64,000 nucleotides of DNA from P52-10 sp041397365 (GCA_041397365.1 JAWKWT010000008.1:124001-188000); one strand, 5' to 3'; shown: positions 36,407 through 45,763, numbered from the stretch's first letter. Notes: generated by a model not told the origin, from the letters alone. Made by a program: numbers and translations.

Positions 36407-37555
36407 ATGGACCTGATTACGACAACGCCCGATCTTGCAGCCGCCTGCGAACGACTCGGCAAGCACCCCGTCATTACCGTCGATACCGAATTTCTGCGGG
36501 AGACGACCTATTACCCCCTGCTCTGCCTGATCCAGATGGCGAGCCCGGATGAAGCGGTCGTGATCGATGCGCTCGCCGAGGGGATCGACCTTGCCCCGTT
36601 CTTTGCGCTGATGGGCAATGAGGCGGTGCTGAAGGTCTTCCACGCCGCGCGGCAGGACATCGAGATCGTCTGGCACCGCGCCGGCATGCTGCCGCATCCC
36701 ATCTTCGACACGCAGGTCGCGGCGATGGTGCTCGGCTATGGCGACAGCATCGCCTATGACGCGCTGGTGGAGAAAGTCACCGGCCACCGCCCGGACAAGA
36801 CGCACCGCTTCACCGACTGGTCGCGCCGGCCGCTGAGCCCTGAGCAGATCGTTTATGCGGAAGCCGACGTCACGCATTTGCGCGACGTGTTCAAGGCGCT
36901 CGACATCGACCTGAAGAAGCGCGGTCGCAGCGACTGGGTGTCGGAGGAGATGGAGGTTCTCACCTCGCCCAAAACCTACGACAACGATCCCTCGCGCGCC
37001 TGGGAGCGCCTGAAGACGCGCGTGCGAAAACCGAAGGAGCTTGCGGTGCTGATGGAGGTCGCGGCCTGGCGCGAGCGCGAGGCGCAGACCCGCGACGTGC
37101 CGCGCAGCCGCGTGCTGAAGGACGACGCGATCGGCGACATCGCCACGCACGCGCCGACCTCCATCGAGAAGCTCGGGCATTTGCGCTCGATCCCGAAGGG
37201 GTTCGAACGGTCGAAATGGGGCGCCGACATCATCGCCGCGGTCCAGCGCGGGCTTGAGTGCGACCCGCATTCGCTGCCGAAGATCGAGCGGCCGCGCGGC
37301 AATGCTTCGGCCTCCGCCACGGTGGAATTGCTGAAGGTGCTGTTGCGCATGACCTCGGAAAAGCACCACGTCGCGGCCAAGGTGATCGCCACCACCGACG
37401 ATCTCGAACAGATCGCCGCCACCGACGGCGCCGACGTGCCGGCGATGCACGGCTGGCGGCGCGAATTGTTCGGGGACTCGGCCTTGGCGCTGAAGCGCGG
37501 CCGCCTGGCGCTGGCGATGGAAAAAGGCCGCGTCGTCCGCGTCGAGCGCGATTAG
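36407..37555 (+). CDS. rnd: Ribonuclease D
   Basis: The 382-aa 3'-5' exoribonuclease trims tRNA and other RNA precursors. The DEDD catalytic residues are visible: DTEF at 26-29, HAARQDIE with Asp84, and the Exo III motif YAEADVTHL at 150-158. An HRDC domain (about 210-290; LMEVAAWREREAQTRDVPR, RVLKDDAI) and a C-terminal second HRDC-like region follow. The ATG at 36407 gives the normal N-terminus. The open frame extends far upstream antisense to aspS, but that part is not coding. It is convergent with ppx, with only seven bases between stops. Confidence 0.95.
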   Translation: MDLITTTPDLAAACERLGKHPVITVDTEFLRETTYYPLLCLIQMASPDEAVVIDALAEGIDLAPFFALMGNEAVLKVFHAARQDIEIVWHRAGMLPHPIFDTQVAAMVLGYGDSIAYDALVEKVTGHRPDKTHRFTDWSRRPLSPEQIVYAEADVTHLRDVFKALDIDLKKRGRSDWVSEEMEVLTSPKTYDNDPSRAWERLKTRVRKPKELAVLMEVAAWREREAQTRDVPRSRVLKDDAIGDIATHAPTSIEKLGHLRSIPKGFERSKWGADIIAAVQRGLECDPHSLPKIERPRGNASASATVELLKVLLRMTSEKHHVAAKVIATTDDLEQIAATDGADVPAMHGWRRELFGDSALALKRGRLALAMEKGRVVRVERD

Positions 37556-37561
37556 CGCCTC

Positions 37562-39166
37562 TTACCTCTCGATCGCCGAGGACAGGCCGATCAGGCGGGT
37601 GAGCTGCTTGAAGCGATTGGCGATCCGGTCGCCGGCGAGCGCCGCCACGCGCGGCTCGAAGCTCAGCACGAGTTTGTTGCCGCGCCGCTTGAAATGCGTC
37701 GCCCCGAGCACGCCGGTCTGCGCCGCCGAAATCAGATGCGCGACGCGAATGGCTGTGCCGATCACCTGCGCCCATCCGACCAATTCGTCGGAGATCAGTT
37801 CGGCGATGCGCGGCGCGAGTTCGTCATGCGTATCGCCGAGCCCTGCATAACGGTAAAAAACCGTCAGCCCGAGAAACGCGCGGCCTTCGTGACCGACCGA
37901 ACCGAAATTGCCGTTGGCGATCAGGTTCAGCGACTGCTCGCCGCGATAGTCCGGGTGCGCGCGCCAGCCAATGTCGGCAAGCAGGCACGCCGCATGCCGC
38001 CATCGCTGCTCCTCCGCCGTCTCGCTGATGCCGGTCGCCTTCACGAAACGGCTGGTCCAATCGAACAGCTCTTCGGCATGGTTCGGCGACCGGGAGCGCA
38101 GCACGTTCAGATCATGCGCGGCCGCCAGCAGGCCGTCCTTGCGCTGCTCGTCCGCGGGCAGTTGCGTGAACAGCAATCCCTCGCGGACGCCGAAGGTCGA
38201 GATGACGATCTGCTTCGGCTTGCCGACGCGGATGATGTATTCGAGCACCAGCGCGGCATAGGACAACAGCGGCCGGCGCGCATCGGCGACCGCCTCGATG
38301 TCCTGCACCACGCGGCCCGCCGCCATCCGCTTGACGCGCCGCGCGAAGGCCAGCGCCTCGTCGGCCGGGATGGTGTAGCCGTGCATCACCCGCAACGGAT
38401 ATCCGGTCTGCGAAATGTGCAGCCGCGCGAGCGCGCGCCATGTGCCGCCGACGGCATAGAAGCTGCGGCCGCGCGCGGCTTTCAGCGTGGCGAGACCGGA
38501 GAGTTGCTCCTTGACGATCTTTTCCGCGCGCTTGATCGAGCGGTGCGACATGTCCTGCAATGCGAGGCCGCCGAGCGGCAGGCTGACGCCGCGGCTGACG
38601 CGGCGGCCGGAAATATCGATCAGTTCCAGCGAACCGCCGCCGAGATCGCCGACGAGCCCATCCGGTTTGTGAACGCCGGAGACGACGCCTTGCGCGGACA
38701 GATTGGCCTCGCGCGCGCCGGACAGAATTTCGATTTGCGTGCCGAGAATGCGCTCCGCCCGCGCGATAAATTCGGGCCCATTGTCGGCGTCGCGGCAGGC
38801 CGCGGTGGCGACGACATAAGTTCGCCCGACGCCAATCACCTCGCACAGGCTGCGGAACCGCTTCAGTGCGGCGAGCGCCTTCTCCACCGCGTCAGCGGCG
38901 AGCAGGCCGCTCGAATGCACCTCGCGTCCGAGGCCGCACATGATCTTCTCGTTGAAGAACGGAACCAGCGAGCGGGTCAGCGCCTCATAAACCACGAGGC
39001 GCACCGAGTTGGAGCCGATGTCGATGACGGCGACGGTGGGACCCGCCTTCCGCGACGAATGGCTCAGCCGCGCGCGGCGCAGCTTCACCAGCTCAGGAAG
39101 ATGACTGCTGGCGCTCGGAACGTCGCGTGAGACGCCGCGGTGAGGATTCTTTGAGCGACTTGCCAC
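37562..39166 (-). CDS. ppx: Exopolyphosphatase / pppGpp phosphohydrolase
   Basis: The enzyme (about 508-534 aa) belongs to the Ppx/GppA actin-like ATPase-fold family that removes terminal phosphate from polyphosphate or pppGpp. Visible motifs are AVIDIGSNSVRLVVYEA (phosphate 1 loop), VVATAACRDADNG, GDLGGGSLELIDI (phosphate 2) and AVGGTWRALARLH. A C-terminal HD-like helical domain has LLADIGWRAHPDYRG. The start is uncertain: GTG at 39166 makes the gene overlap ppk by 74 bases, while GTG at 39088 would follow the ppk stop by four bases. The family domain starts about 39040 either way. It is probably co-transcribed with ppk. Confidence 0.92.
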   Translation of the reverse strand: MASRSKNPHRGVSRDVPSASSHLPELVKLRRARLSHSSRKAGPTVAVIDIGSNSVRLVVYEALTRSLVPFFNEKIMCGLGREVHSSGLLAADAVEKALAALKRFRSLCEVIGVGRTYVVATAACRDADNGPEFIARAERILGTQIEILSGAREANLSAQGVVSGVHKPDGLVGDLGGGSLELIDISGRRVSRGVSLPLGGLALQDMSHRSIKRAEKIVKEQLSGLATLKAARGRSFYAVGGTWRALARLHISQTGYPLRVMHGYTIPADEALAFARRVKRMAAGRVVQDIEAVADARRPLLSYAALVLEYIIRVGKPKQIVISTFGVREGLLFTQLPADEQRKDGLLAAAHDLNVLRSRSPNHAEELFDWTSRFVKATGISETAEEQRWRHAACLLADIGWRAHPDYRGEQSLNLIANGNFGSVGHEGRAFLGLTVFYRYAGLGDTHDELAPRIAELISDELVGWAQVIGTAIRVAHLISAAQTGVLGATHFKRRGNKLVLSFEPRVAALAGDRIANRFKQLTRLIGLSSAIER

Positions 39167-41297
39167 GTCCCGACAGACTCGGATTCGTCATGAAATATTT
39201 GTGCAGGTTGAAAGGCTCCTCGCCTTTCGCCGCCTTCATACGCGTTGACGATCCATCCGGCAACAACTGCCAGCTCTGTTCATTGTCTTTCAGATTGGCG
39301 ACCATGATCTGGTCCAGAACCTGCTGATGGACGGTCGGATTATCGAGCGGACACAGCACCTCCACGCGCCGGTCGAGATTGCGCGGCATCATGTCGGCCG
39401 AGGAGATATACACAGCCGCCTTCGGCGAAGGCAGTCCGTGCCCCATGCCGAAACAATAGACACGGCCATGTTCGAGGAACCGGCCGATGATGGATTTGAC
39501 GCGGATATTTTCCGACAGCCCTGGGACACCCGGCCGCAGGCAGCAGATACCGCGCACGACGAGATCGATCGACACGCCGGCATTCGACGCCTCGTACAAT
39601 GCGTCGATGATGTCGGGGTCGACCAGCGAATTCATCTTCATCCAGATCGAGGCCGGCTTGCCCTGCCGGGCGAACGCGATCTCGCCTTCGATATGGGCGA
39701 GGATGCGCTTGCGCAAGGTCAGCGGCGACACCGCCATCCGCTCGATGTCGATCGGCTCGGCATAGCCGGTGATGTAATTGAACACGCGTGCGACGTCGCG
39801 CGCGATCACATTGTCGGCGGTGAAGTACGACAGGTCGGTGTAGATGCGCGCGGTCACAGGATGATAATTGCCGGTGCCGACATGCACATAGGTGGCGAGA
39901 TTGCCGGACTCGCGCCGCACCACCAGCGACAGTTTTGCGTGCGTCTTCAGTTCGATGAAGCCGTAGACGACCTGCACGCCGGCGCGCTCCATGTCGCGCG
40001 CCCAGCGGATGTTGGCCTCCTCGTCGAACCGCGCCTTCAACTCGATCAGCGCGGTGACGGATTTGCCGGCCTCGGCCGCCTCCACCAGCGCGCGCACGAT
40101 CGGCGAGTTGTTGGAGGTGCGATACAGCGTCTGCTTGATCGCGACCACGTCCGGATCGCGCGACGCCTGTTGCAGGAATTGCACGACCACGTCGAAGGAT
40201 TCATACGGATGATGGACCACGAGGTCCTTCTGGCGAATGGCCGCGAAAATATCGCCGGCATGGTCGCGCACGCGCTCCGGGTGCCGCGGCACGTAAGGAA
40301 CGAATTCGAGATCGGGCCGGTCGAGCCGCGTCAGTTGCGCCAGCTCGTTCAGCGCCAGCACGCCATCGACATGAAAGATTTCATCGTCCGCCGCGGACAC
40401 CGCGCGCTGCACGAAGAGTCGCAGCTGCTCCGGCATCGCCGCCTCGATCTCCAGGCGGATCACCGACCCGCGCCGGCGACGCTTCAACGCCGTCTCGAAG
40501 GTCCGCACCAGATCTTCCGCTTCTTCCTCGATTTCGATTTCGGAATCGCGGATGGCGCGGAACGCGCCCTGCCCGTTGACCGTGTAGCCGGGAAACAGCC
40601 GGCCGATGAACAGGCTGGTTGCCTGTTCCAGCGTCATCAGCCGCGTCGCGCCGTCCTTGCCGGCCGGCAGGCGGATGAAACGGTCGATCTTGCCCGGCAT
40701 GCGGATCAGCGCATTCATCGCCTTGCCGTCCGAGGCGCGGGCAAGTTGCAGCGCGATCGAGAAACCGAGGCTCGGGATAAACGGGAACGGGTGCGCCGGG
40801 TCGATCGCCAGCGGCGTCAGCAGCGGGAAGATATTGTGGAGGAAATAATCCTCGATCCAGGCGCGCTCGGCCTTGGAGACGTCGCGTCCCTCGACCAAAA
40901 CGATGCCGGCATCGGCCAGGATCGCGCGCAAATCGCGCCAGATCGCCTGCTGATCGCTGGCGAGTTCGGAGACCGCCTCGTTGATCCGGATGAGCTGTTC
41001 GGACGGTGTCAGCCCGTTCGGGCTGCGCTCGGCGATGCCTTCACGCACCTGCGCCTTCAGGCCGGCGACGCGGACCATGAAGAATTCGTCAAGGTTGTTG
41101 GCTGAAATCGACAGAAAGCGCAGCCGCTCCAGCGCCGGATGCAGCGTGTTCACCGCCTCCTCCAGCACCCGCCGGTTGAAGTTCAGCCAGGACAGTTCCC
41201 GGTTGATGAACCGCTCCGGTCCCTTTTCCGCCGCCGGGCTCTCGTCCGGCGCGGGGCTTTTATTTTCAGTCAGAACAAAGGCTTCAGGGGAGTCCAT
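39093..41297 (-). CDS. ppk: Polyphosphate kinase 1
   Basis: The 734-aa enzyme reversibly polymerises the gamma-phosphate of ATP into polyphosphate. The N-domain starts RFINRELSWLNFNRRVLEEA. The autophosphorylated His453 lies in ELKTHAKLSLVVRRE, and the second catalytic His610 in HGRVYCFG. The phospholipase-D-like C-domains show SSADMMPRNLDRRVEVLCP. The ATG at 41297 is favoured because the family similarity starts about 25 residues later; a longer frame to 41447 is not protein-like. The hda-like gene lies upstream (minus strand) and ppx follows or overlaps, giving a conserved polyphosphate module. Confidence 0.96.
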   Translation of the reverse strand: MDSPEAFVLTENKSPAPDESPAAEKGPERFINRELSWLNFNRRVLEEAVNTLHPALERLRFLSISANNLDEFFMVRVAGLKAQVREGIAERSPNGLTPSEQLIRINEAVSELASDQQAIWRDLRAILADAGIVLVEGRDVSKAERAWIEDYFLHNIFPLLTPLAIDPAHPFPFIPSLGFSIALQLARASDGKAMNALIRMPGKIDRFIRLPAGKDGATRLMTLEQATSLFIGRLFPGYTVNGQGAFRAIRDSEIEIEEEAEDLVRTFETALKRRRRGSVIRLEIEAAMPEQLRLFVQRAVSAADDEIFHVDGVLALNELAQLTRLDRPDLEFVPYVPRHPERVRDHAGDIFAAIRQKDLVVHHPYESFDVVVQFLQQASRDPDVVAIKQTLYRTSNNSPIVRALVEAAEAGKSVTALIELKARFDEEANIRWARDMERAGVQVVYGFIELKTHAKLSLVVRRESGNLATYVHVGTGNYHPVTARIYTDLSYFTADNVIARDVARVFNYITGYAEPIDIERMAVSPLTLRKRILAHIEGEIAFARQGKPASIWMKMNSLVDPDIIDALYEASNAGVSIDLVVRGICCLRPGVPGLSENIRVKSIIGRFLEHGRVYCFGMGHGLPSPKAAVYISSADMMPRNLDRRVEVLCPLDNPTVHQQVLDQIMVANLKDNEQSWQLLPDGSSTRMKAAKGEEPFNLHKYFMTNPSLSGRGKSLKESSPRRLTRRSERQQSSS

Positions 41298-41412
41298 CAG
41301 ATCTCGGCCAAAAGTTTCGCGCAACCGGCGAGGTCGCGTTCCGGAGGATGGGGCGAACCATCTCCATGAGCCATGACATTTCAATGACATGATGGACGAC
41401 GCCGGCGAGGCG

Positions 41413-42088
41413 TCAAGCCGCAGGCCCCCGCAAGAGTTCCACGGCAAGCGCGCGCGTTACCGGCCGGCCGCGGCGGAGCGCCTCGGCGTCGAGCAGATCA
41501 ATGGCTTTGCGCGCTGCGACAAAGGAGCGCTCGATCCGGCTTGCGACATAGCTCACGAACGCCTCGTCGACGGCGAGTTGCCGGTCCATGCAGAGCTTGA
41601 CGATCAGCGCCTTCAGCAGCGCATCGTCAGGCGGCGCCAGCGTCACCACCGGATCGCGCAGGCGCGAGCGCAGGTCCGGGATGCGCAGGTCCCATCCGGC
41701 CGGCGCCGTGCGCGCCGTCAACAGCACGTCCGCGCCTTCCTGGCGGGCGAGATTGAGCAGGTGGAACAGCGCCGCCTCGTCGAGATCGGCCGGCAACGTC
41801 CTCGACCACCACCGCCCCGGTCGCCAGCGCGCCGGGCACGCCGGGCGCCGTGAGAGCATTGGCCCGGATCGATCGCGCGCCGGAATTGCCGGCCCAGATC
41901 GTCGCAAGATGACTTTTGCCGGAGCCCGCGGCCCCGGTCAGCATCACGACCCGGCTCGGCCAATCCGGCCAGCGGTCGATCAGCTCCAGCGCCGCTTGAT
42001 TGCCCGGACCTTCGAGGAAATCCTCGCGCCCGAAACTTTCCGCATGCGGCAGGGCGAACGCCAATTGCTTCGGTTGCGCGCGTGCCAC
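41413..42088 (-). CDS. DnaA-related regulatory ATPase, Hda-like (one frameshift)
   Basis: The protein of about 224 aa resembles the AAA+ domain of DnaA without the DNA-binding domain, as in Hda/HdaA, which helps inactivate DnaA-ATP after replication starts. The start QPKQLAFALPHAES carries a QL(A)F-type beta-clamp-binding motif. Walker A is GAAGSGKSHLA. The sensor and lid regions (VLLTARTAPAGWDLRIPDLR, LKALIVKLCMDRQLAV) are present. The frame breaks near 41798: removing one base from the complement of GGCAACGTCCTC joins GAVVVED to LPADLDEAALFHLLNLARQE. I place the start at GTG 42088; a Met further up lies inside the dispersed repeat. It sits upstream of ppk. Confidence 0.82.
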
Positions 42089-42163
42089 CGCTGAACTCGA
42101 CTCCAAGAACTGGCGCGTAATCCGTTCAGGCTGAACCACTTCAGCCCTTACATTCTCGTTTGC

Positions 42164-42209
42164 GCATGATCTGTTTCCAAAAACCGGTTCCCACTTTTCG
42201 GGATCATGC
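42164..42209. repeat. Dispersed intergenic repeat, copy 3
   Basis: GCATGATC and GATCATGC are inverted around the core AAACCGGTTCCCACTTTTCG. In reverse orientation it matches copy 2 closely (CCCGAAAAGTGGGAACCGGT). It ends one base before the stop codon of the CDP-alcohol phosphatidyltransferase gene. Confidence 0.75.
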
Positions 42210-42210
42210 A

Positions 42211-42795
42211 TTATCGTCCTGGCTCAAGCTCGCTCATATGGCGAACCCATTCGACCAGATAGAAGGCGACCGACGACAAGGTCAGCAGCGCGACGACCGC
42301 CATCAGGATAATATCGAACGGCCAGATCACGAAGCCGAAACCGAGCGCCATCAGCACAAGGCCGGCATAGACGACCTGCGCCACCGTGTTCAGCTTCGAC
42401 ACCATCAGCGGCTTCATCGGGATCGGCCGGTCGAGCAGCCACGAGACGATCACCGCGCCGACGATGATGATGTCCCGCGACACCACCAGAATCACCAGCC
42501 AGCGCGGGATGTCGGCGGTGATGCCGAGCGCGACATAGATCGACACCAGCAGGCACTTGTCGGCCAAAGGATCGAGCAGCGCGCCGATCTCGCTCTGCAT
42601 GTTGAAGCGCTTGGCCAGAAAACCGTCCACCGCGTCGCTGAGACCGGCGATGAAGAACAGCACGAAGGCGATGGCCATCTGTCCCGAGGTGATCGCCCAA
42701 ACGATGACGGGCACCAGCAGAATGCGCCCCAGAGTAATCAAATTCGGAATATTCACGCCGTCAGGTCCCGCACGCGGGTTCTCAACCCCGCTCAT
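42211..42795 (-). CDS. CDP-alcohol phosphatidyltransferase family protein
   Basis: The protein of about 194 aa is an integral membrane enzyme that transfers a phosphatidyl group from CDP-diacylglycerol to an alcohol, as PgsA does with glycerol 3-phosphate. The active-site motif is seen as SDAVDGFLAKRFNMQSEIG followed by ALLDPLADK, with the four aspartates. NIPNLITLGRILLVPVIVW is the usual first helix. Because several alcohols are possible, I call it by family only, though similarity to PgsA is plausible. The ATG at 42795 is favoured over 42816. It is divergent from purM across 110 bases. Confidence 0.85.
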   Translation of the reverse strand: MSGVENPRAGPDGVNIPNLITLGRILLVPVIVWAITSGQMAIAFVLFFIAGLSDAVDGFLAKRFNMQSEIGALLDPLADKCLLVSIYVALGITADIPRWLVILVVSRDIIIVGAVIVSWLLDRPIPMKPLMVSKLNTVAQVVYAGLVLMALGFGFVIWPFDIILMAVVALLTLSSVAFYLVEWVRHMSELEPGR

Positions 42796-42905
42796 GGGGG
42801 CATCCGATCCCGGCACGTCCTACATAGTACAGTTGAGAAGCCGGCGCGAGCCATTGCACGCACGCCCAATCCCTCGTAACCACCGGGGCGAAAACAGGAA
42901 ACCGC

Positions 42906-43981
42906 ATGACCGAGCGCAAGAACGGCCTCACCTATGCAGACGCGGGCGTGGATATCGACGCCGGCAACCGTCTGGTCGACCTCATCAAACCGATGGTGCG
43001 CGCCACCGCGCGCGCCGGAGCGGACGCCGAAATCGGCGGATTCGGCGGCCTCTTCGACCTGAAGGCAGCCGGCTTCAAGGACCCGGTGCTGGTCGCCGCC
43101 ACCGACGGCGTCGGCACCAAGGTGAAAATCGCCATCGAAACCGGCATCCACACCGGGATCGGCATCGACCTGGTCGCCATGTCCGTCAATGACCTGGTCG
43201 TACAGGGCGCTGAGCCGTTGTTTTTCCTGGATTATTTCGCCTGCGGCAAGCTCGATCCGGCGGCGGCGGCGGCGATCGTCGCGGGCGTCGCAGAAGCCTG
43301 CCGCGAGATCCGGCTGCGCGCTGATCGGCGGCGAGACGGCGGAAATGCCGGGCCTCTACAAGGACGGCGATTACGACCTCGCCGGCTTTGCCGTTGGCGC
43401 GGCCGAGCGTGGCACGCTGCTGCCGGGGCGCGACATCGCGGCGCCGGCGACGTCGTGATCGGCCTCGCCGCCTCCGGCGTCCACTCCAACGGCTTTTCGC
43501 TGGTGCGCAAGGTGGTGGAACAGGCCGGGCTGACCTTCGCCTCACCCGCCCGTTCGCGCCGGTGATGACGCTCGGCGGCGCGCTGCTGACGCCGACGAAG
43601 CTTTATGTGAAATCGTGCCTGCGCGCGATCCGCGAGACCGGCGCGGTAAAGGGCCTCGCCCATATCACCGGCGGCGGCTTCACCGACAATATTCCGCGAG
43701 TGCTGCCGAAGCATCTCGGCGTGAAGATCGACCTTGCGCAAATCCAGGTGCTGCCGGTGTTCAAATGGCTGGCGAGCCAGGCCGGCATCGCCGAACTGGA
43801 GATGCTGCGCACCTTCAATTGCGGCGTCGGCATGGTGGCGATCGTCAAGCCGGATGCGGCCATGCAGGTGATGGACGTGCTTGCCGAGGCCGGCGAAAGC
43901 GTCGCCCTGCTCGGCCATGTCGTCGAAGCCGAGGGCGAACAGCGCGTGATCTACGACAACCATCTCAACCTGAGCCTTTGA
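42906..43981 (+). CDS. purM: Phosphoribosylformylglycinamidine cyclo-ligase (three frameshifts)
   Basis: The reconstructed protein of about 357 aa makes aminoimidazole ribotide from FGAM with ATP in purine synthesis. The N-terminal part TYADAGVDIDAGNRLVDLIK, VAATDGVGTKVKIA and DLVVQGAEPLFFLDYFACGK is in one frame. CALIGGETAEMPGLYKDGDY is in a second (break near 43313, one extra base in GCGAGATCCGGC). GDVVIGLAASGVHSNGFSLV is back in the first (break near 43443). LTPTKLYVKSCLRAI and GLAHITGGGFTDNIPRVLP are in a third (break near 43545). Since purM is needed for purine synthesis, errors in the sequence are more likely than a dead gene. purN follows by four bases. Confidence 0.9.
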
Positions 43982-43985
43982 GGCG

Positions 43986-44637
43986 ATGAAACGGCGCGTT
44001 GCGATCCTGATTTCCGGGCGCGGCTCGAACATGAGCGCGCTGATCGCCGCCCGCGCGCGCCGGATTATCCGGCCGAAGTCGCGGTGGTGGATTTCCAACA
44101 AGGCCGAGGCCGAAGGCGTGGCTTTTGGCGCGCGAAGCCGGATGCGAGGTCGCGATCGTCGAAAGCAAACCGTTCGGGAAGGATCGCGCCGGCTTCGAGG
44201 CCGCGTTGCAGGCGGTGCTCGACAAGCACGCCGCGGAGTTGATCTGCCTCGCCGGCTTCATGCGGCTGTTCACCGCCGGTTTCGTTCAGCGCTGGCAGGC
44301 GCGTATGCTGAACATCCACCCCTCGCTGCTGCCGTCCTTTCCCGGCCTCGATCCGCACGGCCAGGCGCTGAATGCGGGCGTGAAAATTTCCGGCGCGACG
44401 GTGCATTTCGTCACGCCCGACACCGACGCCGGCCCGATCGTCCCTGCAAGGCGCGGTGCCGGTCCGCGACGACGATACGTGGCAGCGCTCTCCGATCGCA
44501 TTCTTGGCGTGGAGCACCGCATCTATCCGGCCGCGCTGCGCCTCGTTGCCGAAAATCGCGTCCGCATCGACGGCGACCGGTGCGCGATTGAGGCGGTGGC
44601 GAAATCGGATTCCGTCCTGATCGCGCCGGATATTTAG
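43986..44637 (+). CDS. purN: Phosphoribosylglycinamide formyltransferase (several frameshifts)
   Basis: The reconstructed protein of about 217 aa transfers the formyl group of 10-formyl-THF to GAR. The N-terminus MKRRVAILISGRGSNMSALI is typical. The frame then slips near 44055 and again near 44090-44130. The central and C-terminal parts are in another frame and carry the catalytic block: LICLAGFMRLFTAGFV, MLNIHPSLLPSFPGLDPHGQ (Asn and His) and GATVHFVTPDTDAGPIV (Asp). A further pair of slips near 44450-44490 disrupts GAVPVRDDDT before LSDRILGVEHRIYPAALRLV. It overlaps nothing and follows purM in the usual purMN order. Confidence 0.88.
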
Positions 44638-44657
44638 CAACCGCGCGCGCCGCAAGT

Positions 44658-44683
44658 GAAAACGGCCGGGATAAACCCGGCCG
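44658..44683 (-). terminator. Intrinsic terminator of ndk (minus strand), shared with purN
   Basis: The stem CGGCCGGG / CCCGGCCG has a five-base loop and, read on the minus strand, is followed by TTTT. It lies between the convergent purN and ndk stops. Confidence 0.8.
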
Positions 44684-44711
44684 CAAGCACGTCTTCGCAA
44701 CTCAACAGCAA

Positions 44712-45135
44712 TCAGCCGACGATCTCGTTGCCGGCGAAGAACTGCGCGATCTCGATCGCGGCGGTCTCGGCGGCGTCCGAGCCATGCACCGAGTTCTCGC
44801 CGATCGACTTCGCATGCGCCTTGCGGATGGTGCCTTCGGCGGCCTTCGCCGGATCGGTCGCGCCCATCACGTCGCGATAGCGGGCGATGGCGTTGTCGCC
44901 TTCCAGCACCTGAACGACGACCGGCGCCGAGATCATGAAATCGACCAGCCTCACCGAAGAACGGACGCGCCTTGTGGACGGCATAGAAGGTCTCGGCCTG
45001 ATCGCGGGTCATGCGGATGCGCTTCTGCGCGACGATGCGAAGCCCCGCCTTCTCGATGATGGCGTTGACGGCGCCGGTGAGGTTACGCTCGGTCGCGTCC
45101 GGCTTGATGATCGAGAAGGTACGTTCGGTCGCCAT
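44712..45135 (-). CDS. ndk: Nucleoside-diphosphate kinase (one frameshift)
   Basis: The reconstructed 140-aa enzyme balances NTP pools by phosphate exchange through an active-site His. MATERTFSIIKPDATERNLT starts at 45135. The frame breaks near 44950, where one extra base (fwd CAGCCTCACC) separates HKARPFFGE from LVDFMISAPVVVQVLEGDNA. The second part has RDVMGATDPAKAAEGTIR and the catalytic NSVHGSDAAETAAIEIAQFF (His in NSVHGSD). Length and motifs are normal once the base is removed. A terminator follows. Confidence 0.93.
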
Positions 45136-45438
45136 GATGATCTGGTCCTTGAGAGAATGGTTAATGAGGTCGGCGGGCTTATAACGGTGGCGCGGGAGGT
45201 CGGCAAGCCGCCGCCGCGCGCTGTCGCGCATCGCGGTAAACGCGCCTCCTTCCCGCGCCCTCCAAAGCTTTCCGCGAATTCACGAACATGAACGCTATCC
45301 GCAGGCTGCGATGAGCGGCCGTTCAGAAACGCGGCCCTATTCTCGCATGCATGAAAGGCCGCAGCGAACGACATCCAACAATCGCGCGGACCGATCGCAG
45401 AACCGGGCGTTGAACGTCCCGAGAGAATGGAGAGGACC
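45136..45438. other. Intergenic region between ndk and a small secreted protein gene
   Basis: These 303 bases carry no recognisable gene or hairpin. The region must hold divergent promoters for ndk and for the gene at 45439. A GGAGAGG-like ribosome binding site lies just before 45439. Confidence 0.4.
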
Positions 45439-45683
45439 ATGTTTCGCAAACTCGCTCTTTGCTGTCGCCGCCGCCGGCACGCTCGGACTCGCCGCCCTCG
45501 CGCCCACCGGCGCCTCGGCCTACACCAGCGGCCCGCACATGCGCGGCCATCATCACGGCCCCGCCGTCCATCGCCACTTCAAGGACTTCGCGCGCGCATT
45601 ATCGTCATCGCTCATGCATCCAGAAGCGCATGGTGAAGACGCCCTATGGTCCGCGCCTGCGCACCGTGAATGTCTGCCGCTGA
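45439..45683 (+). CDS. Small secreted His/Arg-rich protein, copy 1 (two frameshifts)
   Basis: The reconstructed protein of about 81 aa has MFRKLAL, then (after a break near 45463) a signal peptide AVAAAGTLGLAALAPTGASA, a His-rich mature start SGPHMRGHHHGPAVHRH, and (after a second break near 45600) a C-terminus CIQKRMVKTPYGPRLRTVNVCR. It is clearly a relative of the intact gene at 45853 (C-terminus SCFENRLVQTRKGLRWRTVN + LCR, His-rich middle). The two conserved cysteines could form a disulfide, and the His cluster could bind metal. The function is unknown. Breaks are probably sequence errors, but decay of one duplicate cannot be excluded. Confidence 0.65.
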
Positions 45684-45710
45684 AGCGCGCAGCAAAAGCG
45701 GATCACGAGC

Positions 45711-45737
45711 CCCGGCCCTCGCGGCCGGGTTTGTTTG
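45711..45737 (+). terminator. Intrinsic terminator after secreted protein copy 1
   Basis: A seven-base stem CCCGGCC / GGCCGGG with a five-base loop is followed by TTTGTTTGTT. The same type of terminator follows the second copy. Confidence 0.8.
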
Positions 45738-45747
45738 TTCCGACACC

Positions 45748-45763
45748 TGTGACACAGATCACA
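45748..45763. promoter_or_regulatory. Perfect CRP-type operator
   Basis: TGTGACACAGATCACA equals the consensus TGTGA-N6-TCACA of the CRP family at every specified position. Its centre lies about 97 bases upstream of the ATG of secreted protein copy 2 and just after the terminator of copy 1, where an activator site would be expected. The regulator that binds it is not in the window. Confidence 0.6.
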
